Shown here piece after piece: positions 39,231-47,712 of a DNA stretch of 64,000 bases (position 1 is its first letter; each line of letters opens with the position of its first letter). Source of the DNA: Qingrenia yutianensis. Its GTDB lineage: Bacteria > Bacillota > Clostridia > UMGS1810. The position numbers and the translations under genes are program-made. The notes beneath the pieces were generated by a model that made no database searches, was not told the DNA's origin, and was given only the letters and a program-made list of their open reading frames with translations. The stretch spans positions 1 through 64,000 of the forward strand of contig NZ_JACRTE010000002.1 in NCBI RefSeq assembly GCF_014385105.1, read 5' to 3'.

Positions 39231-41750
39231 CTATGCGGTAACGATTTTGCTGTCCGCGTGAAGATTAAATTTATCAACCGCTGTTTCGCGCATTTTATAT
39301 TTCAAAATTTTTCCTGCCGCGTTCATAGGAAATTCATCTACAAAATCAACGTATCTGGGAACTTTATGTTTCGCCATATGGCTCTTTACAAACTCCTTGA
39401 TTTCGTCCTCGGTCGCGGTTTCACCCTCTTTTAAGATTATGCACGCCATAATTTCCTCGCCGTACTGCTTGTCGGGCACGCCGATAACCTGAACGTCCTT
39501 AACTTTCTCGTGAGTGTAAATAAATTCCTCAATTTCTTTCGGGTAAATATTTTCACCGCCTCGGATAATCATATCTTTGATACGTCCGGTAATCTTATAA
39601 TTTCCGTCCGCGGTTTTGCGCGCCAAATCGCCGGTATGAAGCCAGCCGTCTTTGTCGATTGCCGCCGCAGTAGCCTCGGGCATTTTGTAGTAACCTTTCA
39701 TAATGTTGTACCCGCGTGCCACAAACTCGCCGTCGGTGTTTACGGGAAGTTCCTCATTCGTTTCGGGGTCTACTATTTTGCACTCAACGCCGAAAATGTT
39801 TGAACCTACCGTGTTAACCCTTGTTTCGAGAGAATCTGTCGTTTTGCTCATCGTACAGCCGGGCGATGCCTCTGTCTGACCGTATGTTATGCAGATTTCT
39901 TTCATATTCATTTTGTTTACGACGTCCTCCATAACCTTAACGGGACACGGACTGCCTGCCATAATTCCCGTTCTCATATGCGAGAAGTCAGTTTTTGTAA
40001 AGTTTTCATTTTCCAGCATAGCGATAAACATTGTTGGAACACCGTGAAAAGCGGTGATTTGCTCTTTATTTATGCAAGCCAAGCCTTTGCGCGGTGAAAA
40101 TGCCGTTATCGGCGACATTGTGGTTGCGTGAGTAACCGAGGCGGTCATAGCAAGTACCATTCCGAAACAGTGGAACATCGGCACCTGAATCATCATTTTG
40201 TCGGCTGTGGACAAATCCATACAGTCGCCGATTGCTTTTCCGTTGTTTACAACGTTGTAATGCGTGAGCATAACGCCTTTCGGAAATCCCGTTGTGCCCG
40301 ACGTGTACTGCATATTGCAGACGTCATTTTTATGCACCTTCATACGCATTTTTTCAACCTCAGAAATATCAACCGTTTCGGCAAGTTTCATAGCGTCGTC
40401 CCAAGTGTAGCAGCCGTTGTTTTTGCTGTCGACCGTGACAACGTTTTTCAGCACGGGAAGTCTTTTGCTCTTTAAATCGCCCGGGTCGCATTCTTCAAGC
40501 TCAGGGCAGATTTCCTTGATGATTTCTATATAATTTGAGTCTTTGTAGCCGTCAATCATAACCAAAGTCTGCGTGTCGGACTGTCTTAACAGATACTCCG
40601 CCTCGTGCACCTTGTATGCGGTATTAACGGTAACAAGCACCGCACCGATTTTGGTTGTCGCCCAAAATGTTATATACCACGCAGGAATATTTGTCGCCCA
40701 AATTGCAACGTGGTCTCCTTTTTTAACGCCCATCGCGATAAGCGAACGCGCAAAGGTGTCAACGTCGTCGCGGAATTCGGGATATGTTCTCGTATAGTCA
40801 AACTCGGTGTAGCGGAAAGCGTACTGATTGGGAAATTCCTTGCACACGCGGTCAAGCACGTCGGGGAAAGTTTCGTCAATAAGTCTTTCCTTTTTCCAGA
40901 TATATTTTCCCTTGCCGTCCTTGCTGTCAAAAAGCGTGTGAGCCATTTTTTTGTACGGCTCCATAAAGTTTGCAAAATGAGGAAATACGATACCTGCGTC
41001 GCAAAGTTCTCTCGCCCATCTTTTTACCCATTCGAGCGAAATATAGCCGTCGTAACCTGTTTTTTCAAGCTCGGTGAGCATTGCATCAAGAGGCAAATCG
41101 CCCTCACCCATAAGGCGGTATTCGCATTTTCCGCCAATCATAACGCTGTCTTTTGCGTGAACAAATTTTATGTAGCTTCCGAGGTTTTCAATGGTCGTAT
41201 GCGGCTGCTCGTTTGCATATCTGTACGGGTGATGCAAATCCCACAGCGCTGCAACATACGGGCTGTTCACGTCGTCCAAAAGCTTTCTCAAACGTTTTGT
41301 ATCGGCATAAACACCGTTTGTTTCAACAAGCAGTGTAATATTTTTTCCGTCTGCGATTTTCGCAAGGTCGAGCAAAACTTTTTTAACATATTCGTCGTCA
41401 ACCTCGCCCTCGGGCATCGGCTCAATATCACCCAGAATACGAATATACGGCGTGTTGAGCTTTTGCGCAAGCTCGATATATTTTGTAATTTCAAAAATAA
41501 TCTCGTCATAATTTTCTTTGAATTTTAACGCACAGCCTGACGAAAGGCAGGGAATTTCAAGACCCAACTCATTTAGCTTTGACAGCGTTTTGTCAATTTT
41601 GGAATCGGTAAACGGCTTTGCGGTGACTGCAAAAATGTCGTCGCCCAGGCCTCTGACTTCAATTCCGTCAAATTTCAAGTCTTTTGCCATCGAGTAAATG
41701 TCTTCCCAGCTAAAGTACGGGCAAGCCAGTGTTGAAAAACTAAGCTTCAT
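39231..41750 (-). CDS. fusion of a sugar-phosphate-isomerase-type TIM barrel and an AMP-binding acyl-CoA ligase
   Basis: 839 residues in one frame. Residues about 1-265 form an AP_endonuc_2/xylose-isomerase-like TIM barrel (KFDGIEVRGLGDDI, LLVETNGVYADTKRL, AALWDLHHPYRY, FVHAKDSVMIGG, GYDGYISLEWVKRW), with Glu, His and Asp metal-type ligands. Residues about 282-835 form an acyl-CoA synthetase: P-loop YTSGTTGFPKGVMLTH (about 482), ITYGQTEASPG, WLHTGDLARK, GRIKDMIIRGGENIYP and the catalytic Lys in NAAGKILKYKMRE. The reaction is unknown: a carboxylic acid is activated to acyl-AMP/CoA, perhaps one produced from a sugar or polyol by the barrel. Monocistronic, with its own promoter and ribosome site AAGGAAGG. 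Confidence 0.88.
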   Translation of the reverse strand: MKLSFSTLACPYFSWEDIYSMAKDLKFDGIEVRGLGDDIFAVTAKPFTDSKIDKTLSKLNELGLEIPCLSSGCALKFKENYDEIIFEITKYIELAQKLNTPYIRILGDIEPMPEGEVDDEYVKKVLLDLAKIADGKNITLLVETNGVYADTKRLRKLLDDVNSPYVAALWDLHHPYRYANEQPHTTIENLGSYIKFVHAKDSVMIGGKCEYRLMGEGDLPLDAMLTELEKTGYDGYISLEWVKRWARELCDAGIVFPHFANFMEPYKKMAHTLFDSKDGKGKYIWKKERLIDETFPDVLDRVCKEFPNQYAFRYTEFDYTRTYPEFRDDVDTFARSLIAMGVKKGDHVAIWATNIPAWYITFWATTKIGAVLVTVNTAYKVHEAEYLLRQSDTQTLVMIDGYKDSNYIEIIKEICPELEECDPGDLKSKRLPVLKNVVTVDSKNNGCYTWDDAMKLAETVDISEVEKMRMKVHKNDVCNMQYTSGTTGFPKGVMLTHYNVVNNGKAIGDCMDLSTADKMMIQVPMFHCFGMVLAMTASVTHATTMSPITAFSPRKGLACINKEQITAFHGVPTMFIAMLENENFTKTDFSHMRTGIMAGSPCPVKVMEDVVNKMNMKEICITYGQTEASPGCTMSKTTDSLETRVNTVGSNIFGVECKIVDPETNEELPVNTDGEFVARGYNIMKGYYKMPEATAAAIDKDGWLHTGDLARKTADGNYKITGRIKDMIIRGGENIYPKEIEEFIYTHEKVKDVQVIGVPDKQYGEEIMACIILKEGETATEDEIKEFVKSHMAKHKVPRYVDFVDEFPMNAAGKILKYKMRETAVDKFNLHADSKIVTA

Positions 41751-41808
41751 AAGTTGGTCTTCCTTCCTTGATATAAATTTTCAAACCGTAAAAAAGTTTG
41801 ATTACTTT

Positions 41809-41837
41809 ATATTACCACATTTTTCTCGGTATTTCAA
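41809..41837 (-). promoter_or_regulatory. sigma-A promoter of the TIM-barrel/ligase gene
   Basis: Minus-strand TTGAAA (41837-41832), 17-base spacer, TAATAT (41814-41809), about 55 bases before the ATG. Confidence 0.72.
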
Positions 41838-41917
41838 CACAAAAATTCAATAATAAACCTCTTTTTAATGCAAATTAAGATGTGCAAATATAACAAAAAA
41901 GATAAAAAATTTTTTGT

Positions 41918-41946
41918 TTGACTTAAAACGTAAAACGCATTATAAT
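41918..41946 (+). promoter_or_regulatory. sigma-A promoter of the PqqD-like/peptidase pair
   Basis: TTGACT (41918-41923), 17-base spacer, TATAAT (41941-41946). Predicted start near 41953. Confidence 0.82.
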
Positions 41947-41997
41947 ATAAGTGTAATGAAATTTACCGTTAGCCGAAAGAAAGCAAAAGGTGAAGAT

Positions 41998-42273
41998 ATG
42001 GCGAAAATCAAAATAAAAAAAGGCTTTGTTTTAAACGAAATAGACGGCGAATATATCGTTGCGGCGACGGGCAAACGCTCGCGCACGTTCGGAGGATATA
42101 TCTGCCTTAACCATACAGGAAAATTTTTGTGGGACATCATTTCAAAAGGCACCGAAAAAGATACTCTCTACAAAAATTTTGCAGAGGAATTCGGAATAGA
42201 TTACACCACCGCAAAAGATGACGCGGACGCGTTTTTGTCAAAGCTTGAAGGGGCGGATATTATTGAGCGGTAA
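41998..42273 (+). CDS. PqqD-like peptide-binding protein
   Basis: 91 residues from ATG 41998 (AAAGGTGA upstream; longer in-frame start has no ribosome site and would precede the promoter start). PqqD pattern: GFVLNEIDGEYIVAATG, then ICLNHTGKFLWDIISKG, then a winged helix with EEFGIDYTTAKDDADAFLSK. PqqD/RRE-type domains present precursor peptides to RiPP-modifying enzymes. No radical SAM enzyme or precursor peptide was found next to it. It overlaps the peptidase gene by about 11 bases. Confidence 0.78.
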   Translation: MAKIKIKKGFVLNEIDGEYIVAATGKRSRTFGGYICLNHTGKFLWDIISKGTEKDTLYKNFAEEFGIDYTTAKDDADAFLSKLEGADIIER

Positions 42274-42772
42274 CAAAAGCAGGGAATTTTCAATAAACAA
42301 GCTCCGCACAGTTATGGACAGCGTAATAAATACCGGCGGTGAATTTAAAATGATTTCGCGCGGAACGAGTATGCTCCCTATGCTCCGCGACGGCGTTGAC
42401 ACCGTTGTGGTTGTAAAGGCAAATACGCCTCTTAAAATCGGCGACGTTCCGCTGTATATACGCGAAAACGGCGAATATGTTCTTCACAGAATTATAAAGG
42501 TGCGAAAAGACGGTTATGTTCTTCGCGGAGATAATCAAACCGTTTCGGAATATCCGATTTGCGAAAATCAAATCGTCGGGGTTCTTACGGCATACATAAA
42601 AGACGGCAAACGCATTGAATGTACCGATTTAAAATACCGCATTTATGCGTTTTACGTTGTGCATTTTATGTATTTCAGGCTTTTTTACAAAAAATCAATG
42701 CGTCTTGCACGACGTATTTTTGGAAAAATGAAACGCGTGATAAAACGCATTATTTTAGCCGAAAGAAAGTAA
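42263..42772 (+). CDS. S24/S26-family (signal-peptidase-like) peptidase
   Basis: 169 residues if started at TTG 42263, which overlaps the PqqD-like gene and has AAGGGG ten bases upstream; the frame extends further up but without a better site. Catalytic-serine motif RGTSMLPMLRDG, followed by VLHRIIKVRKDGYVLRGDNQ, the pattern of S26-type processing peptidases with His in place of the usual Lys (as in ER-type signal peptidases). A hydrophobic aromatic segment (about 130-150, YAFYVVHFMYFRLFY) and a basic tail follow. The PqqD-like/S26-like pair resembles parts of RiPP clusters; substrate unknown. Confidence 0.68.
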   Translation: MSGNKSREFSINKLRTVMDSVINTGGEFKMISRGTSMLPMLRDGVDTVVVVKANTPLKIGDVPLYIRENGEYVLHRIIKVRKDGYVLRGDNQTVSEYPICENQIVGVLTAYIKDGKRIECTDLKYRIYAFYVVHFMYFRLFYKKSMRLARRIFGKMKRVIKRIILAERK

Positions 42773-42803
42773 TCCGAACGTTTTAAACGTTCGGATTTTT
42801 TAT
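42771..42803 (+). terminator. intrinsic terminator of the PqqD-like/peptidase unit
   Basis: Perfect arms AATCCGAACGTTT (42771-42783) and AAACGTTCGGATT (42785-42797), then TTTT. The upstream stop codon lies inside the 5' arm. It may also end the convergent thiN transcript. Confidence 0.9.
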
Positions 42804-43448
42804 TTAATCTTCTGATGTTATAACGAGCAAAAGTCCTTTTTCAAAGATAATTTCGGCGTCTGTATCGGTAAATTCATTGCTTATGCCGATTGAATCGCCC
42901 ATTGTAAGCGTAAAACCGCAAAGCGGATATTTTAAGCCTTTAAGCGTCACTCCGCACACGTTTTCGGTGAGCGGAACGAGCGACAGCCTCCGTCCGTGTT
43001 CGGGCGGAATTTTTATGCTTTTATCGGTCAGAAAAACCTTGTTTTTTTCATTCAAAACCGTACCTTTCACGCCTTTTTCGAGCATATATTTTAAAAGCAT
43101 TATGTTTGCAAGCGAATGGTCAATCCGTCCGCCCAGCGCGCCGATAAGCGTTATGTCGCGAAAACCTTTTTCAACGGCAAAATCTACCGCAATATGCGTA
43201 TCGGTGGCATTTTTTTCAATCTTAAATTTTTTAATATCCTTACATTCGTCCAAAAATCCCGACTTTTCTATTTCGTCAAAATTGCACGAGTCAAAATCGC
43301 CAAGAAACATATCGGGTTTAATGTTCAACTTCTGCAAAAGATAAATTCCGCCGTCGGCGCAGATGATGTATTTTCCGCGCAGAATTTCACGGTAAAATTC
43401 TGAGTTTTCAAACTTTCCGCCCGACACTATAACAGCTTTGTCACTCAT
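42804..43448 (-). CDS. thiN: thiamine pyrophosphokinase
   Basis: 214 residues. Motifs IICADGGIYLLQKLNIKPDM, FLGDFDSC, KNATDTHIAVDFAVEKG and GALGGRIDHSLANIMLL. Transfers pyrophosphate from ATP to thiamine to make TPP. Last gene of the long minus-strand housekeeping run and separated from rpe by nine bases. No TPP riboswitch precedes it. Confidence 0.93.
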   Translation of the reverse strand: MSDKAVIVSGGKFENSEFYREILRGKYIICADGGIYLLQKLNIKPDMFLGDFDSCNFDEIEKSGFLDECKDIKKFKIEKNATDTHIAVDFAVEKGFRDITLIGALGGRIDHSLANIMLLKYMLEKGVKGTVLNEKNKVFLTDKSIKIPPEHGRRLSLVPLTENVCGVTLKGLKYPLCGFTLTMGDSIGISNEFTDTDAEIIFEKGLLLVITSED

Positions 43449-43457
43449 AAGATGCTC

Positions 43458-44087
43458 CTAAAATTTCTTTAAACTTTCAACCGCTTTTCTAACGTCATCC
43501 GCCTTAAACACGCTCGAACCCGCAACTATAACGTTCGCGCCCGCGTCAACGACCGATTTTATGTTGTCCTCACCGATACCGCCGTCAACCTCGATGTCAA
43601 TATTTTTGTCCATCAGGCGGATCTTTTTAATTTTGTCAATGCTTTCGGGCATAAACTTCTGACCTCCGAACCCCGGCTCGACGCTCATTACAAGCGCCAT
43701 ATCAATATCGGGCAAAAACTTTTCCAAAACCTCCGCGTCCGTTTTAGGCTTAATGGAAATTCCGAGTTTTTTGCCTGCCGATTTAACCGCATTTTTTATG
43801 TATTCAAAATCCATATTGCACTCGTAATGCACGGTGATGATGTCCGCGCCCGATTTTAGGAAAACGTCAACGTATTTCTCGGGATTTTCAATCATAAGGT
43901 GCACGTCAAGCACAAGATTTGTGTGCTTTTTTATGCACTTTACAATGTCGGGTCCAAAGGTTATATTGGGTACAAAATGCCCGTCCATAACGTCAATATG
44001 AACGTAATCCGCACCGCCTATCTTTTCAATTTCGTCTTTAAGACACGCAAAGTCGGCTGCAAGCACCGACGGTGAAAGTTTTATCAT
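43458..44087 (-). CDS. rpe: ribulose-phosphate 3-epimerase
   Basis: 209 residues. SVLAADFACLKDEIEKI, YVHIDVMDGHFVPNITFGPD (metal His/Asp), DVHLMIENP, SVEPGFGGQKFMP and EVDGGIGEDN. Interconverts ribulose-5-P and xylulose-5-P in the pentose-phosphate pathway. In the conserved rsgA-rpe-thiN order. Confidence 0.96.
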   Translation of the reverse strand: MIKLSPSVLAADFACLKDEIEKIGGADYVHIDVMDGHFVPNITFGPDIVKCIKKHTNLVLDVHLMIENPEKYVDVFLKSGADIITVHYECNMDFEYIKNAVKSAGKKLGISIKPKTDAEVLEKFLPDIDMALVMSVEPGFGGQKFMPESIDKIKKIRLMDKNIDIEVDGGIGEDNIKSVVDAGANVIVAGSSVFKADDVRKAVESLKKF

Positions 44088-44115
44088 TGTTGTCCCCTTT
44101 TTTACCTTCTTTTGT

Positions 44116-44997
44116 CTATTTATATTCGTTTTCCTTCTGCTTTAAATATTCGTAAAAAACACGGTAGCTCTCATACCTCGACGGCGGAATTTCGCCGTTT
44201 TCAACCGCATTTTTAATACCGCAGTCGCGCTCGTTCAAGTGTCTGCAATCCGAAAATTTACACCCGTCGGCATAACTTAAAAATTCAGGATAATACCGCC
44301 ATAACTCCTCCGACGGAAATTTAGGCAAATCAAGCATACTGAAACCCGGCGTATCGGCAAGATACGAACCGTCGGCGTATTCCAAAAGTTCAACGCACCG
44401 CGTTGTGTGCTTTCCGCGGCTTAATTTTTTGCTGATGTTTCCCGTCTGCAAATCAAGCCCCGTAAGCTTCTTTAATATACTCGACTTTCCAACACCCGAA
44501 AAACCTGCAAAAGCCGTAACTTTCTTGTTTATCAACCCTTTCAGCTCGTCAATTCCGACGTTTGAAAGCGTGCTTGTAACAATGGTTTTTACGTCCGCGT
44601 TTTCATAGATTTTGCATATTTTCTCCGCGTCGGCGCTGTCGCACAAATCCGACTTGTTAATGCACAAAATTGCCTCAACACCGTTGTTTTTTGCGATAAG
44701 AAGCATTTTGTCGATAAACAAAAGGTCGGGATTAGGATTTTTGACCGCCGCAACAAGCACAAGAGTGTCGATATTCGATATGGGCGGACGGACGAAAAAG
44801 TTTTTGCGTTTGCCGATTTTTTTAACCGTTCCGCTTCCGTTTTCGTCTATGTCTATGTCAGCAAAATCCCCTACCGTAGGCACTTTCGCCTCATTCCGAA
44901 ATTTTCCGCGCGCACGGCATTCTATAATGCCTATATCGGTTTTGACATAGTAAAATCCGCCTATTCCCTTTATAATTGTGCCGTTTTTCGTTAGCAT
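44116..44997 (-). CDS. rsgA: ribosome small-subunit GTPase RsgA
   Basis: 293 residues. N-terminal OB fold, then circularly permuted GTPase: NKSDL (G4), GFSGVGKSSIL (G1), DTPGFS (G3), in this order. C-terminal zinc knuckle CKFSDCRHLNERDC. Late 30S assembly factor. AAAGGAT precedes the ATG; follows prkC by 15 bases. Confidence 0.95.
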   Translation of the reverse strand: MLTKNGTIIKGIGGFYYVKTDIGIIECRARGKFRNEAKVPTVGDFADIDIDENGSGTVKKIGKRKNFFVRPPISNIDTLVLVAAVKNPNPDLLFIDKMLLIAKNNGVEAILCINKSDLCDSADAEKICKIYENADVKTIVTSTLSNVGIDELKGLINKKVTAFAGFSGVGKSSILKKLTGLDLQTGNISKKLSRGKHTTRCVELLEYADGSYLADTPGFSMLDLPKFPSEELWRYYPEFLSYADGCKFSDCRHLNERDCGIKNAVENGEIPPSRYESYRVFYEYLKQKENEYK

Positions 44998-45012
44998 ATT
45001 TAAAAAAATCCT

Positions 45013-46953
45013 TTAATCAAAATTTACAGTTTTCGTCACCTTTTTTACGCCGTCGATATGCACTTCAAACGTTTTTGTGCCGGTACCCGTGAGCGTTGCC
45101 GAATATTCGGGCGTTTTTGACGGGTCAACCGTAACGGCGGACACAACTCTGCCTCCCGTAACGATTTTAATTTCAACAGGTTTTGAATAGCCCGATAAAT
45201 CAATGGTGAGTGTTTTTGTCTTTGCCGCGGGAGGCTGCGTTGTCGGGTTCTGCGCTGTGCTCTCGTTTCCTTTGCTTACGGTAAGAGTTACCGACGTGCC
45301 TTTTTTCGCACCGCCGTTTATGCTCTGCGAAATGACCGTTCCGCTTGCTTTATCCGAAGTTTTCTCGTTTTTTTCAACCTTAAATCCTGCGTTTTCAAGT
45401 TCTGATTTTGCCTCGTCATAGGTTTTTCCAACAACCTGCGGAACCATAATTTCTTCTTCATCCGCCTTTTTAACAGCGACGTAAAGTGTAACGCTGTCGC
45501 CTTTTTCAAGCTTTGTTTTCGCGCTCGGGCTTTGGCGGATAACCTCGCCCTCCGACGCTGACTCGCTCTTCTCTTCGGACTTTGTAACCTTAAGTCCGAG
45601 CTTTGTAAGCTCTTTTTCCGCACTGTCGAAATCTCTGCCCTTGTAATCGCTCAAAACTATTTCCGTCGGCTCTTTTCCGCTTATAACAACGCTGATTTTT
45701 TCAAGCGTTGCAACCGTCATATCCGCTTTGGGCGACTGTTCTATAATCGTGCCGTCCTCTTCTGTGCTTTCCTTATATTCAAGCACTTCGATAACCGCAC
45801 CGTTGTCTTTTGCAACTTTTTCCGCTCCTTCAAGCGTCATCCCCATAACGCTGGGAACTTTTATGTTTCCGGAATTCTGCGAACCGAAAAACATAAATCC
45901 GAAAACAACAGTGAGCACGCCGACAATCAAAAGCGAAGTGAGCATTGCAAAAACCACCGCTTTTTTGTCGCCTTTTTCGCCGTTATTTCCTTTTTTTGAG
46001 GTGTTTGAGCCTTTTTTCCTTATGTTTTCGGGCATAACATCAAGCTCCTCTCTTTTAACTATCGGCGCAATTTTTCTTGTTGCGTCCGCATCGTCGTCAG
46101 TCGGCGTGTTAACCACCGACGGCGCGTCAAGATTAGGATTTTTAAGTATTGCATAAAGGTCGTCGGATAAATCCTCCACCGACTGATAGCGGTAACGCGT
46201 TTCCTTTGCCATTGCCTTGAAGGTCACGCCCTCAACGCACTGCGGAACGTCGCTCACCTGCTCGCAAATCGACCTCGGCGCTTCTTCAATCTGCTTCATC
46301 GCCACCGCAACGGGTGTGTCGCCCGTGAACGGAACTTTTCCGACAAGCATTTCATACATAACAACGCCGAGCGAATAAATGTCGGATTTTTCATCAACAT
46401 AACCGCCCCTTGCCTGCTCGGGCGAAAAATAGTGCACCGAGCCGAGAACGTCGTCCGACGCCGCAACGGTTGAAGTGGTTGTGGCACGTGCGATACCGAA
46501 ATCGGTAACCTTAATCGCGCCCGTTGACGTAACTATAATATTGTGCGGTTTTATGTCGCGGTGCACGATATGTTTTTTGTGCGCCGCCGCAAGACCGTGG
46601 CAAATTTCGATTGTGATGCTGACCGCCTCGCGCCACGGAATTCTTCCCTTTTTCTCAATATACTGTTTGAGCGTCACGCCCTCGACATATTCCATAACGA
46701 TATAGTGAATACCGCCCTCTTTGCCGACGTCGTAAACCGACACAATATTCGGGTGCGTAAGACTTGCCGCCGCCTGTGCCTCAATGTTGAACCGCCTTAC
46801 AAATTCCTCGTTATCCGTCAAATCTTCTCTTAAAACTTTTATAGCAACAATTCTGTTCAAAAGTCTGCATCGCGCCTTATAAACAACTGCCATACCGCCT
46901 TTGCCGATTTCCTCCAGAATTTCGTATCTTCCGCCAAGTATTTTGCCAACCAT
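45013..46953 (-). CDS. prkC: Ser/Thr protein kinase with PASTA domains (PrkC/Stk)
   Basis: 646 residues. Cytoplasmic kinase domain (about 9-270): GKGGMAVVYKARC, IVHRDIKPHN, VTDFGIAR. Linker, one membrane helix (about 330-355), then three extracellular PASTA domains (about 362-430, 431-497, 498-565) that bind peptidoglycan fragments or lipid II. A Thr-rich linker and an extra beta-rich C-terminal module (about 585-646: LTIDLSGYSKPVEIKIVTGG) follow, which many homologues lack. Phosphorylates wall-synthesis and other targets, with PrpC as its phosphatase, encoded just upstream. Confidence 0.95.
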   Translation of the reverse strand: MVGKILGGRYEILEEIGKGGMAVVYKARCRLLNRIVAIKVLREDLTDNEEFVRRFNIEAQAAASLTHPNIVSVYDVGKEGGIHYIVMEYVEGVTLKQYIEKKGRIPWREAVSITIEICHGLAAAHKKHIVHRDIKPHNIIVTSTGAIKVTDFGIARATTTSTVAASDDVLGSVHYFSPEQARGGYVDEKSDIYSLGVVMYEMLVGKVPFTGDTPVAVAMKQIEEAPRSICEQVSDVPQCVEGVTFKAMAKETRYRYQSVEDLSDDLYAILKNPNLDAPSVVNTPTDDDADATRKIAPIVKREELDVMPENIRKKGSNTSKKGNNGEKGDKKAVVFAMLTSLLIVGVLTVVFGFMFFGSQNSGNIKVPSVMGMTLEGAEKVAKDNGAVIEVLEYKESTEEDGTIIEQSPKADMTVATLEKISVVISGKEPTEIVLSDYKGRDFDSAEKELTKLGLKVTKSEEKSESASEGEVIRQSPSAKTKLEKGDSVTLYVAVKKADEEEIMVPQVVGKTYDEAKSELENAGFKVEKNEKTSDKASGTVISQSINGGAKKGTSVTLTVSKGNESTAQNPTTQPPAAKTKTLTIDLSGYSKPVEIKIVTGGRVVSAVTVDPSKTPEYSATLTGTGTKTFEVHIDGVKKVTKTVNFD

Positions 46954-46977
46954 ATTTTTACACCTCTTTATCCTAAA

Positions 46978-47706
46978 TCAAAATTTAACCGCCGCAACGG
47001 TGATATTGTCAAGTCCGCCGCGCTCGTTTGCCCTGTCTACAAGCTTTTTAACCGCATCTTTAAGGTCAATTTCACTCGTAACAATGCTCTTTATCTCGTC
47101 TTTTCCCACCATATTTGAAAGTCCGTCGGTGCAAATAACAATCATATCTCCGCTTTTTGCCTTGAATTTGTAAAAATCGGTTTCCACATCAGCATTTGTG
47201 CCGACCGCACGCGTGATGAGGTTTTTGTTCGGGTGGTTTTCCGCCTCTTTTTCGCTTATTTCACCGAGGTCGATAAGCTCCTGCACAACCGAATGGTCTT
47301 TCGTCACCTGGTTGATTTTGTCCTGCGTAATGTGATACAGTCTGCTGTCGCCCACATTTGCAATATAGAGGTTTTCGTTCTCGACAATGCACAAAACCAC
47401 CGTTGTGCCCATACCGAGAAGATGACTGTCCTCTTTTGCGGCGGCATAAACCGTTTTGTTGGCAAGCTCGATTGCGTTTTTCAAAAGATTTTTAATGTCG
47501 CCCTCGTTCTTCCATTCAAAGTTCTTGTCAAAACACGATTTTATGCAGTCGACCGTCATTTTGCTTGCAACCGCACCGCCTCTGTGACCGCCCATACCGT
47601 CGGCAACAATAATATACCCGATGTTTTTTGTAAACTCGGATACAAAATAACTGTCCTCATTTGCCAGTCTTTTTTTACCGATGTCCGAATATGCTGCGCT
47701 TATCAT
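46978..47706 (-). CDS. prpC: PP2C-type protein phosphatase (PrpC/Stp)
   Basis: 242 residues. Motifs SDIGKKRLANEDSY, IIVADGMGGHRGGAVAS, ANVGDSRLY, TKDHSV, and CTDGLSNMV...GGLDNITVAAV, holding the metal-binding Asp and Gly residues. Dephosphorylates PrkC and its substrates. Located between rlmN and prkC as usual in Bacillota; the gap to prkC is 24 bases. Confidence 0.95.
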   Translation of the reverse strand: MISAAYSDIGKKRLANEDSYFVSEFTKNIGYIIVADGMGGHRGGAVASKMTVDCIKSCFDKNFEWKNEGDIKNLLKNAIELANKTVYAAAKEDSHLLGMGTTVVLCIVENENLYIANVGDSRLYHITQDKINQVTKDHSVVQELIDLGEISEKEAENHPNKNLITRAVGTNADVETDFYKFKAKSGDMIVICTDGLSNMVGKDEIKSIVTSEIDLKDAVKKLVDRANERGGLDNITVAAVKF

Positions 47707-47712
47707 TTTCCA

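Noticed and set aside
40605..41528. Long open frame (307 codons) on the plus strand inside the TIM-barrel/ligase gene
   Set aside because: It is antisense to a gene with complete catalytic motifs, has no ribosome site and reads as cysteine/histidine-rich nonsense; a codon-usage shadow.
42773..43470. TPP riboswitch associated with thiN
   Set aside because: thiN starts nine bases after rpe and no aptamer sequence is present.
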